DNA of 64,000 nucleotides from Epilithonimonas zeae (GCF_023278365.1 NZ_CP075338.1:558001-622000), one strand, 5' to 3'; counted from the stretch's first letter, positions 33,814 through 42,562 are shown. Translations and numbers: made by a program. Notes: generated by a model from the letters alone, not told the origin.

Positions 33814-33857
33814 TTACCATTTGCTAAATGTCTTTTTGTAAGAGAAGCCGAAATTTG
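33814..33857 (+). promoter_or_regulatory. Class II Crp-like site and -7 element of the SDR gene
   Basis: TTACCATTTGCTAA (33814-33827), 5 of 6 arm pairs intact, 36 nt before GAAATTTG (33850-33857). The spacing is the same as at 33187-33230. Confidence 0.65.
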
Positions 33858-33883
33858 TATTATTAATTTTAAATGACAAGAAA

Positions 33884-34744
33884 ATGGACAAAAAAATAGT
33901 ATTAATTACAGGTACAAATAGTGGATTTGGATGGCTTACTGCCAATAGCATTGCAACCCTAGGTCATAAAGTGTATGCTACGATGCGTGATACTAAAGGT
34001 CGTAATGCGGATAAAGCAGTTGCTCTTTCTGCCACAGAGAACGTCACTGTTCTGGATGTTAATCTAACAGACGATCATAGCGTAAAGCAGGCAATTGAGA
34101 CTGTTTTAGAAAAAGAGGGTACTATTGATATACTGATAAACAATGCAGGTTACGCTATGGGCGGTGTTGCGGAGAGCTTTACCGTAAACGATGTGCACAC
34201 TACTTTTGATATTAATGTTTATGCACCTTGGCGACTGATAAAACAGGTGTTGCCTTCTATGCGTAAACAGGGCGATGGACTGATCATTAACATAACGAGT
34301 GGCTTTGGAAGGGTATCATTCCCGTTCGCTACAATGTATGCAGCCTCTAAGTTTGCCCTGGAAGGAATCAGTGAGGGGCTACATTATGAAGTCAAGCGTT
34401 TGGGTATTGATGTAGCTGTTGTAGAACCTGGTGCATTCCCTACAGAAATGCAGCAAAAGAACAACCCTGCCTCTGATCAGGAAGTATTTGAAGGATACAG
34501 CGTCGTTGCAGATATTCCTAACAAAATGGTAGCCGCATTAGGCAGAGAGATGCAGTCTAAAAATCCTAACCCGCAGGATGTTGCCGATGCCATTGTAAAA
34601 CTTATTGAGACTCCAAAAGGCAGCCGGCCGTTGCGCACCGTAGTTGACCCCATAACCGGTCAATACATTGAAGCGGCTAATCAGGCTGTAGCCGAGCAAT
34701 TTGCCAAAGGACTGACGGTTTTCGGAATGGGTGAGTTATTATAA
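33884..34744 (+). CDS. Short-chain dehydrogenase/reductase
   Basis: 286 aa classical SDR. Cofactor motif TGTNSGFGWL (TGxxxGxG), NNAGYAMGG, catalytic Ser in NITSGFGRVSF, YAASK (Tyr-x-x-x-Lys), then VEPGAFPTEM. An NADP preference is possible from the Arg in MRDTKGRNAD. The substrate is unknown; such enzymes reduce ketones or aldehydes. It is ended by a strong terminator at 34762-34797 and preceded by a Crp-like site, so it is a single-gene target of the neighbouring regulator. Confidence 0.93.
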   Translation: MDKKIVLITGTNSGFGWLTANSIATLGHKVYATMRDTKGRNADKAVALSATENVTVLDVNLTDDHSVKQAIETVLEKEGTIDILINNAGYAMGGVAESFTVNDVHTTFDINVYAPWRLIKQVLPSMRKQGDGLIINITSGFGRVSFPFATMYAASKFALEGISEGLHYEVKRLGIDVAVVEPGAFPTEMQQKNNPASDQEVFEGYSVVADIPNKMVAALGREMQSKNPNPQDVADAIVKLIETPKGSRPLRTVVDPITGQYIEAANQAVAEQFAKGLTVFGMGELL

Positions 34745-34761
34745 ACGGAAAGATTTTAATG

Positions 34762-34797
34762 AAAAAACGGCAGGAGCATAAGCTTCTGCCGTTTTTT
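34762..34797 (+). terminator. Intrinsic terminator after the SDR gene
   Basis: AAAAAACGGCAG (34762-34773) pairs with CTGCCGTTTTTT (34786-34797), with partly paired GAGC/GCTT inside. Confidence 0.9.
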
Positions 34798-34905
34798 GTT
34801 TGTAGTTGTTTGCAAATTTTTGAGATAAGTTGATAGTAAAAGAAAATCTGAAACTCTTGAAATAAAAGTCTTCAGTATATGCTGTCTGATTTTAATCAGG
34901 CTCAC

Positions 34906-36078
34906 TTAATTTTTGATGATGAGCATAGATTTTTTCTCAATAATTCCTTTAAGGATAGCGATCCAGATTGTAGATAATAATAGGGAAAGGCAGGTAATTC
35001 CAAGCCCGGTTTTGTATAAGCTATATTCAATGATTCCTGTTTTGTACGCAATTGATAATGCCAATATGCCAAATTCTCCTGTTTGAGATAATAAGGCTCC
35101 ACCATACCAACTGTCCTTCCAGTTAAATTTTAGCAATCGGAAAATAATTGCAGACATTACACTATTGCTTGCCAGTACAAAAAAAGTGCCCAGCAAAACC
35201 ATTTTAAAATTAGAAAGCAGGTAAGGAAGATCCAGGCGAAGTCCTATGGAAACAAAAAAAAGGGTAGTGAAAAATATTTTAAAGGGCATTAATGAATGTT
35301 CGAGCCAGTTAAATGATTTTACCCTTCCCACGACAACTCCGGCTATAAAACTTCCAAGCGCTCCGCTTAAGCCCACTGTCTCGGCAAATAATCCAAATCC
35401 AAGACAGATAATCAAACCTAAAAATACCTGAAGGTCGTGATCTTTTTCAATCGCATTAAAAAATACGGGGAACTTAATTTCCTGTATATTTCTTATCCGT
35501 TTCAAAAGTAGGAAAACAGCAATACAGACCAATACAGGTATGATGATGTTAATGAAATCAAAACTTTCCTGACCTTGGACTTTCAATAAAGTTAGAACCG
35601 GAGCAAGAAGCAGATCCTGAAATATCAGCATATTGAGGATCATTATACCGAATGTTGTTTTTAAAGTATCGTGTTTCTTCAAAAACTCACTCACCACAGC
35701 AGTACTGTTGAAAATGAAAAGTATGGTGATAAGAATAATATCCTTCAGGGAAAAATCTGTTATATAACCTATGGCGAGAGCGCAGATAAAACTTAAAAGT
35801 ATTTTCATACTCTGTGCAATAATCGGTTTTATAAGCAAACTGCTGTTGTTAGGAACGTTGATTTCCATCCCCAAAAAGAACATTAGAAGCAGAATTCCGA
35901 GCTCACCGATAACTTCTATTTCATCCGGTTTTTTAAAGACCCCAAAAACGTGTGGCCCCAACACAATACCTGCAATGATGTAAGCGATAAGATAAGGCTG
36001 GTTCAGTTTTTTCAAAAGAAGCATAATACCTAAAGTGATAAGGCACAATAAGCATACGGCCCAAAGTAACCCATCCAT
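34906..36078 (-). CDS. Cation:proton antiporter, CPA2 (Kef/Nha-type) family
   Basis: 390 aa with about 11-12 membrane helices. The first half has LNQPYLIAYIIAGIVLGPHVFG and ELGILLLMFFLGMEI, the second has GLSGALGSFIAGVVVGR and LSQTGEFGILALSIAYKTG, all typical of Na+/H+ or K+/H+ exchangers. There is no RCK/TrkA-N domain after the membrane part, so it is a short form. It works at the inner membrane in pH or ion homeostasis. It faces the SDR terminator and lies downstream of hsp20 on the same strand. Confidence 0.93.
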   Translation of the reverse strand: MDGLLWAVCLLCLITLGIMLLLKKLNQPYLIAYIIAGIVLGPHVFGVFKKPDEIEVIGELGILLLMFFLGMEINVPNNSSLLIKPIIAQSMKILLSFICALAIGYITDFSLKDIILITILFIFNSTAVVSEFLKKHDTLKTTFGIMILNMLIFQDLLLAPVLTLLKVQGQESFDFINIIIPVLVCIAVFLLLKRIRNIQEIKFPVFFNAIEKDHDLQVFLGLIICLGFGLFAETVGLSGALGSFIAGVVVGRVKSFNWLEHSLMPFKIFFTTLFFVSIGLRLDLPYLLSNFKMVLLGTFFVLASNSVMSAIIFRLLKFNWKDSWYGGALLSQTGEFGILALSIAYKTGIIEYSLYKTGLGITCLSLLLSTIWIAILKGIIEKKSMLIIKN

Positions 36079-36178
36079 AACTTTTAGTCATTAAAATTGA
36101 TAATGAATTAATTTTCCCGCTGGTATATAAAATTGGTTTTCCAATAAGGAAAACCAATTATAAAATTTGTCTCTTGTA

Positions 36179-36634
36179 TTATTGAATCTCGATCATCTTA
36201 GGAGGACGTTTTTTAGCTTCCTCCTTTTTAGGGATTGTGAGCTTCAACACTCCGTTTTCGTATTTAGCTTCAATGTGCTCTTCATCGACTACGTCTCTTG
36301 CGAGCTCAAAACTACGCTGAAAAGCCTGATAGCTAAATTCTCTGCGGGTGTAATTGTCATTTTTGTCTTCCGTTTCATTTTTCTTCGAAGACGAGATGGT
36401 GAGAAGATTACCTTCCAGGCTTATTTGGAAATCTTGTTTTTCCATACCCGGCGCGGCGACTTCCACTACGAAATTTTCAGGATTCTCCCTGATGTTTACG
36501 GATGGGAGAGTGGTAAGAGTGGAAGAATAATTATTGTTGCCCCAATTAAAAAGTTCTCGACTGAAAAAGTCATCGAACAGTGTACGTGGATTTGCAGGGA
36601 GCAAACTGCCATTGCTTCTTTTTTCGATTGACAT
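36179..36634 (-). CDS. Small heat-shock protein Hsp20/alpha-crystallin
   Basis: 151 aa. The N-terminal arm contains PRTLFDDFFSRELFNW; the alpha-crystallin domain spans about 40-140 (PSVNIRENPENFVVEVAAPGMEKQDFQI) and ends with the A-x-x-x-N-G-V-L motif (AKYENGVLKLTIPK) and a short tail. It is an ATP-independent holdase in the cytoplasm. The 261-nt gap upstream contains its promoter region, in which I cannot define an element securely. Confidence 0.96.
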   Translation of the reverse strand: MSIEKRSNGSLLPANPRTLFDDFFSRELFNWGNNNYSSTLTTLPSVNIRENPENFVVEVAAPGMEKQDFQISLEGNLLTISSSKKNETEDKNDNYTRREFSYQAFQRSFELARDVVDEEHIEAKYENGVLKLTIPKKEEAKKRPPKMIEIQ

Positions 36635-36895
36635 AACAAACGTTTTTTAATGTTAAACAATAAATTAAATGATCACAGCTGAAAATTTACAAACAATATA
36701 CCAAAACAAGTGTTGGAAAAAATGTCAGATTTGAGTGAAAAACTGTCAGAATCTTCTACAGATTCTTATGTCTAAGAATTTATTTTTTAAGTAGATATTT
36801 AAAAAAAGCTTCACCTTGACTGTCATACACTTTGGCAGAGTTTGAAAAGCTGAAGTATATATTTCAGCTATATTATAATTTCCTCTATTAAATTA

Positions 36896-37213
36896 CTAAT
36901 CGGTTATTTTCAACGACTGAATTAGTCCATTGGACAATTGAAAATAATATTTCAAAATAATGGGGCTGCCCGGGAATGATCCTGAAGTTTTAGCCGATAG
37001 AATGTTTTCTTTTTCATCATAATCTACCGGCTCCATTGTGGCTTTATAATCTTTGTTGGATTTGTCGATCCACTGTTCGATTTCTTTTCTCCCTGTATGG
37101 GTTTTGCCTTCATCAAAAACTACGGCTGTTTCTGCAAAACATTGTGCATAAGCAGCACTATCAAAATTATTCTGTGTTTTTACTAACTCGCTGATTACAT
37201 TTGGTAAGTTCAT
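36896..37213 (-). CDS. SnoaL/NTF2-like protein
   Basis: 105 aa. The fold is suggested by YAQCFAETAVVFDEGKTHTGRKEIEQWIDKSNKDYKATMEPV, a typical nuclear-transport-factor-2-like opening, and by the final strands YYFQLSNGLIQSLKI. The function cannot be set by sequence; such domains bind small ligands or act as isomerases. It ends the HxlR-controlled SDR operon, 22 nt after the SDR stop. Confidence 0.9.
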   Translation of the reverse strand: MNLPNVISELVKTQNNFDSAAYAQCFAETAVVFDEGKTHTGRKEIEQWIDKSNKDYKATMEPVDYDEKENILSAKTSGSFPGSPIILKYYFQLSNGLIQSLKITD

Positions 37214-37235
37214 ATTTTCTATTTTTTAATGATTA

Positions 37236-38027
37236 TTAAATGGTTGGTACGGTTCCGCCATCGATTACATATTCTGTTCCTGTTAAATAGCTGGCTCTTG
37301 GTGAAACCAGAAAGCCTACAAATTCGGCAACTTCGGCCGGTTCAGCAGGTCTTCCGAAAGGGATTCCTCCCAATGCATCCATTACACCCTGTTGCGCTTC
37401 TTCTACCGTACTGTTCGAATTTCTTGCAATTTCGCCCAGCCAGGCTTCCGATGCTGTGGTATTAATCCATCCTGGAGAAACCGCCAGTACACGAACACCT
37501 TTAGGAGTAACTTCGTTTGATAAGCTTTTGCTATAGTTTCTCAATGCTGCTTTTGCAGCTGCGTAAGGTAAAGTAGAATCATAGAGAGGCAGTTTACCTT
37601 GGATAGAAGCGATGTGAATGATAACACCACTTTTTCGCTCGATCATTTGCGGTAAAAATCCTCTGTCCAGCCGGACCGAAGCCAAAAGATTAGCCTGTAG
37701 TGTTGATTCCCAATCTTCGTCATTAAGCGCGGCAAACCCGCCTGCCGGAGTAGATGATCCACCAAGGTTGTTAACCAGGATATCCAGTCTTCTGTAGCCC
37801 GAAAGCACTTCGCTGATTATTTTTTGGGTACCTTCTGCTGTACTCAGATCGGATGCAATGAAATGAAGATTACTGTTTTCTTGTTCAGGGGCATTTCTTG
37901 CAGTAATAATAACCGTTGCGCCAGCTTGTAGCAGTCTGTCTGCAATGGCTTTACCAGCTCCTTTTGTACCTCCTGTTACCAATGCAATTTTGCCTGATAA
38001 CTCATTGTTGTAATTAAATTGTTCCAT
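37236..38027 (-). CDS. Short-chain dehydrogenase, HxlR-linked (copy 1)
   Basis: 263 aa. TGGTKGAGKAIADRL cofactor motif, NNLGGSSTPAGGF, Ser in IHIASIQGKLP, Tyr/Lys in YAAAKAALRNYSKSL, GTEYVIDGGTVPTI at the end. It is clearly a paralogue of the SDR at 47141-47914 (shared KIALVTGGTKG, GGF..L.DEDW, AKAAL..YSK). It is divergent from an HxlR gene, the standard layout for a repressor and its target in aldehyde or quinone defence. Confidence 0.94.
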   Translation of the reverse strand: MEQFNYNNELSGKIALVTGGTKGAGKAIADRLLQAGATVIITARNAPEQENSNLHFIASDLSTAEGTQKIISEVLSGYRRLDILVNNLGGSSTPAGGFAALNDEDWESTLQANLLASVRLDRGFLPQMIERKSGVIIHIASIQGKLPLYDSTLPYAAAKAALRNYSKSLSNEVTPKGVRVLAVSPGWINTTASEAWLGEIARNSNSTVEEAQQGVMDALGGIPFGRPAEPAEVAEFVGFLVSPRASYLTGTEYVIDGGTVPTI

Positions 38028-38099
38028 TTTTTAGATTTGTTTTATAGGACAAAATTGGGGTATAAAAACAGTTCATACAAGTACGGAATTACGATTCAT

Positions 38100-38122
38100 A
38101 TAGGGATAAATTATTCCCCTAT
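38100..38122. promoter_or_regulatory. Inverted repeat in the SDR-HxlR divergent promoter
   Basis: ATAGGGATAAATTATTC then CCCTAT: arms ATAGGG (38100-38105) and CCCTAT (38117-38122). It is a candidate HxlR operator in the 129-nt gap. Confidence 0.4.
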
Positions 38123-38156
38123 TGCACAAATCCAAACATACGCTTACTTTTACATT

Positions 38157-38534
38157 ATGTATGAGAGAAAAATAATTCCGAATCTGAATTGTGGTCTTGA
38201 CCTGATCGGTGAAGTGCTGTACGGCAAATGGAAAATCCGTCTTCTTTGGTTTATCAATCAGGGACATAAAAGACCGAGCGAATTGCAGCGTAAAATTCCG
38301 GATGCATCTCGAAGAGTTTTAAATATCCAGCTAAAAGAGCTGGAAGACCACGAGTTGGTCACGAAGAAAATCTACCCTGTCGTACCCCCAAAAGTAGAAT
38401 ATAGCTTAACTGAGTTTGGTGAAAGTGTGATTCCAGTTGTAGGTGCTTTGGGACAGTGGGGAGATCAGCACGAAGAGAGATTAAGAGATTTAATTATTAA
38501 AAGATACCAGGCTGGCAATAATGCGGAAAAATAA
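38157..38534 (+). CDS. HxlR-family regulator with conserved N-terminal Cys (copy 1)
   Basis: 125 aa from the ATG at 38157; the upstream open frame overlaps the promoter. Winged helix with GKWKIRLLWFINQG, RPSELQRKIPDASRRVLNIQLKELE and VPPKVEYSLTEFG, the family signature. Cys11 (NLNCGLDLIG) sits 12 residues before the Lys of GKW, the same position as the redox-active Cys of Bacillus YodB/HypR. That suggests disulfide or electrophile sensing and control of the divergent SDR. Confidence 0.92.
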   Translation: MYERKIIPNLNCGLDLIGEVLYGKWKIRLLWFINQGHKRPSELQRKIPDASRRVLNIQLKELEDHELVTKKIYPVVPPKVEYSLTEFGESVIPVVGALGQWGDQHEERLRDLIIKRYQAGNNAEK

Positions 38535-38772
38535 AATTATGTCTTACATTCAAAGAATAAATTGACGTAGATAAATCTATTTTACAGTTATAACTTATTA
38601 AGATTATTGACTAAATAACTGATCATCTGTGCAACGCTTTCGGCAGGAGAACAAAATCATTTTCAACATAATTTAAATGCACCAACTATCTGATATTGTG
38701 ATTATGAAAAAATGTTGGAACTTAGATAAAACTGTTTTTTGTAAGCAATAATTTACATATTTTTGTGTGACA

Positions 38773-39324
38773 ATGACTTCAAAATTAGCAGATTACAGAC
38801 GTAAGAAAGGGCTAAGCCAGCAACAGCTTGCAGATGTTTCAGGCGTGAGCGCAAGAACTATACAACGCATCGAGAGCGGAAAGGTTGAAGCACATCCCGC
38901 AACATTGAAGATGCTCGCAGATGTACTTGAAATAGACACTGAAGAGCTAACAGTAGATCAACAGTTACCGCAAACCTCGGAACTAAAAAGTCTGGATAAA
39001 ATAAAACCAGTTTTTCACATGTTGGCGCTTATCGGACTTTTTCTTCCTGTTTTCAATATTATTCTTCCTGGAATTTTTTGGTTCATTAAAAAAGATGAAT
39101 CCCAGGCTTACGACCAGGAAGGTAAGTTGGTACTTAATTTTCAAATCTCAATGTCTCTTCTTTTTATACCGGCAGTTGTACTAATGATTTTTGTGTTTTT
39201 TATTGGATTTCCATTGGTGTTGATCATCTATTTTTATGCTTTCGTCATGTGCATCATTAATATTTTTAGAAGTATCAACAAGAAAGATAGCTTCTATCCT
39301 TTAAGCTATCGATTTTTAAGATAA
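38773..39324 (+). CDS. XRE-type HTH protein with DUF4870-like membrane domain
   Basis: 183 aa from the ATG at 38773 (a GTG lies two codons upstream). N-terminal HTH: LADYRRKKGLSQQQLADVSGVSARTIQRIESG. After a linker, residues 75-180 hold about three hydrophobic helices (HMLALIGLFLPVFNIILPGIFWF, LLFIPAVVLMIFVFFI, VLIIYFYAFVMCIINIF) as in DUF4870. A -7 element TATTTTTG at 38758-38765 leaves nearly no leader. It is a membrane-tethered regulator of unknown target. Confidence 0.88.
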   Translation: MTSKLADYRRKKGLSQQQLADVSGVSARTIQRIESGKVEAHPATLKMLADVLEIDTEELTVDQQLPQTSELKSLDKIKPVFHMLALIGLFLPVFNIILPGIFWFIKKDESQAYDQEGKLVLNFQISMSLLFIPAVVLMIFVFFIGFPLVLIIYFYAFVMCIINIFRSINKKDSFYPLSYRFLR

Positions 39325-39429
39325 TTCGTTTTAAAGCCCTTTCCAGAGCTAAGTGACGCTAACTTGTCGTGAAGGAGTCGTGGTAAGTTATCTAGGTTTG
39401 CTACTAAATTTGTCACAAATATTTTCCAC

Positions 39430-40593
39430 ATGAAAAAACTCTTCACACTTTCATTATTGATCTGCATTTTACCTTTAAGTGCTCAAAAAAATGTAAAAAT
39501 TAGAAAGCTTGATGGAAAAACAATCGATTCCCAAATTCTCCAACAAAGATTGTCACATTTAGTGGATAGCGCAAAGATTTACGGCCTGCAGGTTGCTATT
39601 GTCAATCACAATAAGGTGATTTATTCATCAAGTTTCGGTTACAAAGATGTTGAAAACAAAAAGAAGCTGAATGACAGTACAATTATGTACGCAGCCTCAC
39701 TCACAAAACCAGTGAGTGCATATATTTTTATGCGATTGGTAGACAAAGGGATATTCAGCCTAGATCAACCAGTTTATAAGTATCTTAAAAAACCGATAGG
39801 AGAGTACGTGAAATGGAAAGACCTGGCAGACGATCCTGAATCTTTCAATGAGATTACCCCCAGAATGCTTTTAAGTCATAGTTCCGGACTACCGGTTCTT
39901 CGGTATTTGTATGGTAATAAAGTCAATCTCATTGCCAAGCCGGGCGAAAAGTTCTATTACTCTAATGAAGGGATTAATCTGTTGGGATTTGTAATAGAGG
40001 AATATACAGGAAAGAAACTTGAAGATATTGCAAGGGAAGAAGTTTTTGAACCACTCAAGATGAGATATACAAGCATGATCTGGGAAGATAGATTTGAAAC
40101 CAATTTCTCCAATGCCTACTTCAAAGATGGCAAAAAATATGGTTCTGAAAGGCGAGAAAACAGCAGAGCGGCCGGATCAATGTCTACCACTGCCAATGAT
40201 TATACCAATTTTATGATCAACCTGATGAAAAAGAAGGGCATAACCAGTAAAAGTTATCTAGAGATGCTTAAACCACAAATTAAAGTCAAGAGTAAGAGGG
40301 GGTTTGGACCATTGAAAGATAGTATCACTACAGATAATGATGCTATTAATCTTTCGTGGGGATTAGGCATAGGAATTTTTGATTCACCTTTTGGTAAAGC
40401 CATTTTCCATACAGGTCATGGTGAGGCCAATCAGAATTATGCAGTGGCATTTCCGGAAAGTGGAACGGCTGTTATAATCCTCAGTAATAGTGAAAATTTT
40501 GAAAAGAATAATGCCCAAATTATAAAACTCTGTATAGGGGAAACTTATTCACCATTAAAATGGCTGGGTCATCTGGATCCGAATTCACATTAG
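39430..40593 (+). CDS. Secreted serine hydrolase, beta-lactamase/class C-like
   Basis: 387 aa with a signal peptide (MKKLFTLSLLICILPLSAQ). The SxxK motif is SLTK (AASLTKPVSAY), the YxN motif is YSN (FYYSNEGINLLG), and the third motif is probably HTGHGE in place of KTG. This is the beta-lactamase/D-aminopeptidase/esterase superfamily (beta-lactamase_2); a role in antibiotic resistance cannot be assumed. It is a single gene in the periplasm. Confidence 0.9.
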   Translation: MKKLFTLSLLICILPLSAQKNVKIRKLDGKTIDSQILQQRLSHLVDSAKIYGLQVAIVNHNKVIYSSSFGYKDVENKKKLNDSTIMYAASLTKPVSAYIFMRLVDKGIFSLDQPVYKYLKKPIGEYVKWKDLADDPESFNEITPRMLLSHSSGLPVLRYLYGNKVNLIAKPGEKFYYSNEGINLLGFVIEEYTGKKLEDIAREEVFEPLKMRYTSMIWEDRFETNFSNAYFKDGKKYGSERRENSRAAGSMSTTANDYTNFMINLMKKKGITSKSYLEMLKPQIKVKSKRGFGPLKDSITTDNDAINLSWGLGIGIFDSPFGKAIFHTGHGEANQNYAVAFPESGTAVIILSNSENFEKNNAQIIKLCIGETYSPLKWLGHLDPNSH

Positions 40594-40603
40594 AAGTGAT
40601 TCA

Positions 40604-40874
40604 CTATAGATCTTTATCATTATTTATCCATTCTTTGGTGGGCATTACCCACTCGTCTAAGGCCCTGAATAGAAAGCCGTGCTCCAGGCCTGTGTTGAGG
40701 GTAATTTCTTTAAAAGATTTTAAATAAGAATTTTTAAACCTAAGTTGCCTTGATAATAATTCAGCGCCGACGTCGGTTTTTTCATTAATCGATAAAATCT
40801 TACCGTAGAGTCTGAACTTTCGATCTTTATTCATCGAATCATTTTTAAAGCTTGCACCAATGAAAACAAATTTA
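40604..40874 (-). pseudogene. C-terminal part of a secreted alpha/beta hydrolase split by an IS3-family element
   Basis: The frame KFVFIGASFKND...GKILSINEKTDVGAELLS...FKEITLNTGLEHGFLFRALDEWVMPTKEW is the second half of a Bacteroidota alpha/beta hydrolase: strand FVFIG, acid in the EKTD segment, and catalytic His in GLEHGF. The first half is at 42137-42515. Joining the two flanks restores ...NPDLKFVFIGAS.... With the additional frameshift in the first half, the gene is dead. Confidence 0.85.
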
Positions 40875-40904
40875 TGGATATGCAAACAAAATTTCCAGTA
40901 TAAG

Positions 40905-41732
40905 TTAAGCTACATTTTGATAAATTTTGTTTTGATTGTTAAACTCTTCAATAGTTTGATAATTCAAGGCACTGTGGCGTCTTTTTTTGTTGTACCATAT
41001 TTCAATATATTCAAATATTTCCAGCTCCATTTTTTCTTTTGTAATAAGCTTGTTTCCATAAATCAGTTCTGTTTTCAAAGATTTGAAAAAGCTCTCTGCC
41101 ACAGCGTTATCCCAACAATTTCCTCTCCGGCTCATGCTTCTTGTAACTCCATAAAATTCCAGAGTATTTGCAAATTTTCTGCTTGCATATTGAACGCCTC
41201 TGTCGCTATGAAAAATTAGACTTTCCCCTATTTTTCTGTTTTTGACAGCCATTTTCCAGGCAGAAAGACTTGTCTCTTCGGTGCTCATTCCGTTGCTTAA
41301 ACTCCATCCAATGATTTTCCGATCATACAAATCAATCACTGTTGTCAAGTACAAAAATCCTTCTTTGGTTTGAATGTAGGTAATATCAGAAACCCAAACT
41401 TGCGCAGGTTTTTCGGCTATAAAATTCCTGTCCAGCACATTTTCTACCACCAAATAATTGTGTTTAGAGTTTGTAGTCACTTTAAATTTCTTGCTCAGTT
41501 TACTTCGCAGTCCAAGCTCTTTCATATATTTAGCCACTGTGACTCGGGATATTTTGTAACCCAAGGAATTTAGCTCAGACGTAATCCTAGGGCTGCCATA
41601 GCGCTGTTTTGATGAAAAATATATTGAAGTGATTTGCTGTTTTATTTTTTCCTTCAAAAGCAATTTCTTGCTGCAAGGCCTGTTTTTCCATTTGTAATAA
41701 CCACTGGAACATAGTTTTAAAACATTGCACAT
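40905..41732 (-). CDS. IS3-family transposase orfB (DDE domain)
   Basis: 275 aa from the internal ATG, but the frame is open upstream to orfA (SNRHLLQERSLKYKF...), so the functional product is a -1 frameshift OrfAB fusion at the A7-G slippery run (41819-41813 on the minus strand). HTH_21-like segment, then rve integrase core: first Asp in WVSDITYI, second in FHSDRGVQYAS, Glu in NAVAESFFKSLKTE. It ends with RRHSALNY. Confidence 0.95.
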   Translation of the reverse strand: MCNVLKLCSSGYYKWKNRPCSKKLLLKEKIKQQITSIYFSSKQRYGSPRITSELNSLGYKISRVTVAKYMKELGLRSKLSKKFKVTTNSKHNYLVVENVLDRNFIAEKPAQVWVSDITYIQTKEGFLYLTTVIDLYDRKIIGWSLSNGMSTEETSLSAWKMAVKNRKIGESLIFHSDRGVQYASRKFANTLEFYGVTRSMSRRGNCWDNAVAESFFKSLKTELIYGNKLITKEKMELEIFEYIEIWYNKKRRHSALNYQTIEEFNNQNKIYQNVA

Positions 41733-41779
41733 CTTTTCAATCGGGAAAATAGATTCATTATTTTTTATGAATTTATATT

Positions 41780-42079
41780 TCAGCGACCGCTCTTGGAGAA
41801 GATGCCGATTGCTTTTTTTAATATATCTCGTTCTAATTCTGCATCCTTCAACTTTTTTTCCAGCTCATGAATCTTTTCCTGTTCGGGTGTCAGTTTCAGT
41901 TTTCCATTCCCTGGAAAACTTCTTTCTCCAAATTCTTCGTACTCCTTACGCCATTTGTAAAGCAGCGTGACTGCGATTCCCAGCTCCCTTGCGAGTTCTG
42001 ACACATTAGTTCGTTCTTTGCTTAGCTCAACAGCTTTGGTTTTAAAAGCAGGATCGTAGATTTTTCGCTCTCCTTTCAT
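41780..42079 (-). CDS. IS3-family transposase orfA (HTH_Tnp_1)
   Basis: 99 aa. KTKAVELSKERTNVSELARELGIAVTLLYKWRKEYEEFG is the DNA-binding HTH; a leucine-zipper-like helix follows (EQEKIHELEKKLKDAELERDILKKA). It ends 48 nt before the first ATG of orfB, overlapping orfB's true frame. Confidence 0.95.
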   Translation of the reverse strand: MKGERKIYDPAFKTKAVELSKERTNVSELARELGIAVTLLYKWRKEYEEFGERSFPGNGKLKLTPEQEKIHELEKKLKDAELERDILKKAIGIFSKSGR

Positions 42080-42136
42080 AGGTTAAAATTAAGGTTTTAT
42101 GCTTAACTTTAACTGGAAGCTAAATTAGTACATCCA

Positions 42137-42515
42137 TTCAAATCTGGATTTTTGGCATAATAGGAGATATATTGAGCTATATAACCTCCTTGAGATATTC
42201 CGACAATTGAAATATGGTCATAAGGAACTCCATAGTTATGTAAGTGTCAATTGTAAGGATCACCTTTTTTGCATACATCTTAGGATCAGTGTCAGGCTTT
42301 CTTTTTTCAGATAGTATAACAGAATTTGTGGATTGAAGTTTTTCTAAAATAGCTGTATAAGCCGCTGGTCCGTATTTAGGATGGGATTCATTTAACGAAT
42401 GTCCTTCCAAAAATTTATTATGCAAAAAAAAGACATACTTTTTTTGAGTACTATTTTGAGCATTAGTAGCAAACGGAAGAAATGACAGATAAAGAAATAT
42501 TAACCTAAGAAACAT
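42137..42515 (-). pseudogene. N-terminal part of the IS-interrupted secreted alpha/beta hydrolase, also frameshifted
   Basis: Begins with a signal peptide (MFLRLIFLYLSFLPFATNAQ) followed by KKYVFFLHNKFLEGHSLNESHPKYG. After TIDTY the annotated frame runs out of register; another frame gives YGVPYDHISIVGISQGGYIAQY, including the nucleophile elbow GISQGG. The break is near 42240-42250 and fits a 4-nt TTAC deletion. The two parts plus 4 nt and minus the target duplication make 651 nt, an exact codon multiple. The right IS end follows at 42136. Confidence 0.85.
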
Positions 42516-42562
42516 ATAATTTGAATAAACAGACCATTTTAATTTAGAGACAGCATCAGATT

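Larger units (their letters stand above)
40875..42136 (-). mobile_element. IS3-family insertion sequence, IS150-like (1262 bp)
   Basis: Terminal inverted repeats start TGGAT at both ends: left TGGATATGCAAAC...TTCCAGT (from 40875) and right, in complement, TGGATGTACTAA...TTCCAGT (from 42136), continuing AAGTTAAGC in both. The borders were set by rejoining the host gene. The flanking trinucleotides are TTA (40872-40874) and TTC (42137-42139), so a 3-bp target duplication is only imperfect. The element contains orfA and orfB and looks intact. Confidence 0.88.

Noticed and set aside
36167-36631. 154-aa plus-strand ORF over hsp20
   Set aside because: It is the mirror frame of a clear alpha-crystallin gene, with no recognisable domain.
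39430-40593. Antibiotic-resistance beta-lactamase
   Set aside because: SxxK and YxN are present but there is no KTG; it fits the general serine hydrolase/esterase group, so no resistance claim is supported.
40875-42136. IS ends at TTCCAGT (40893-42118)
   Set aside because: Those ends leave extra codons in the host gene; extending to TGGAT gives equal-length inverted ends and restores the hydrolase frame.
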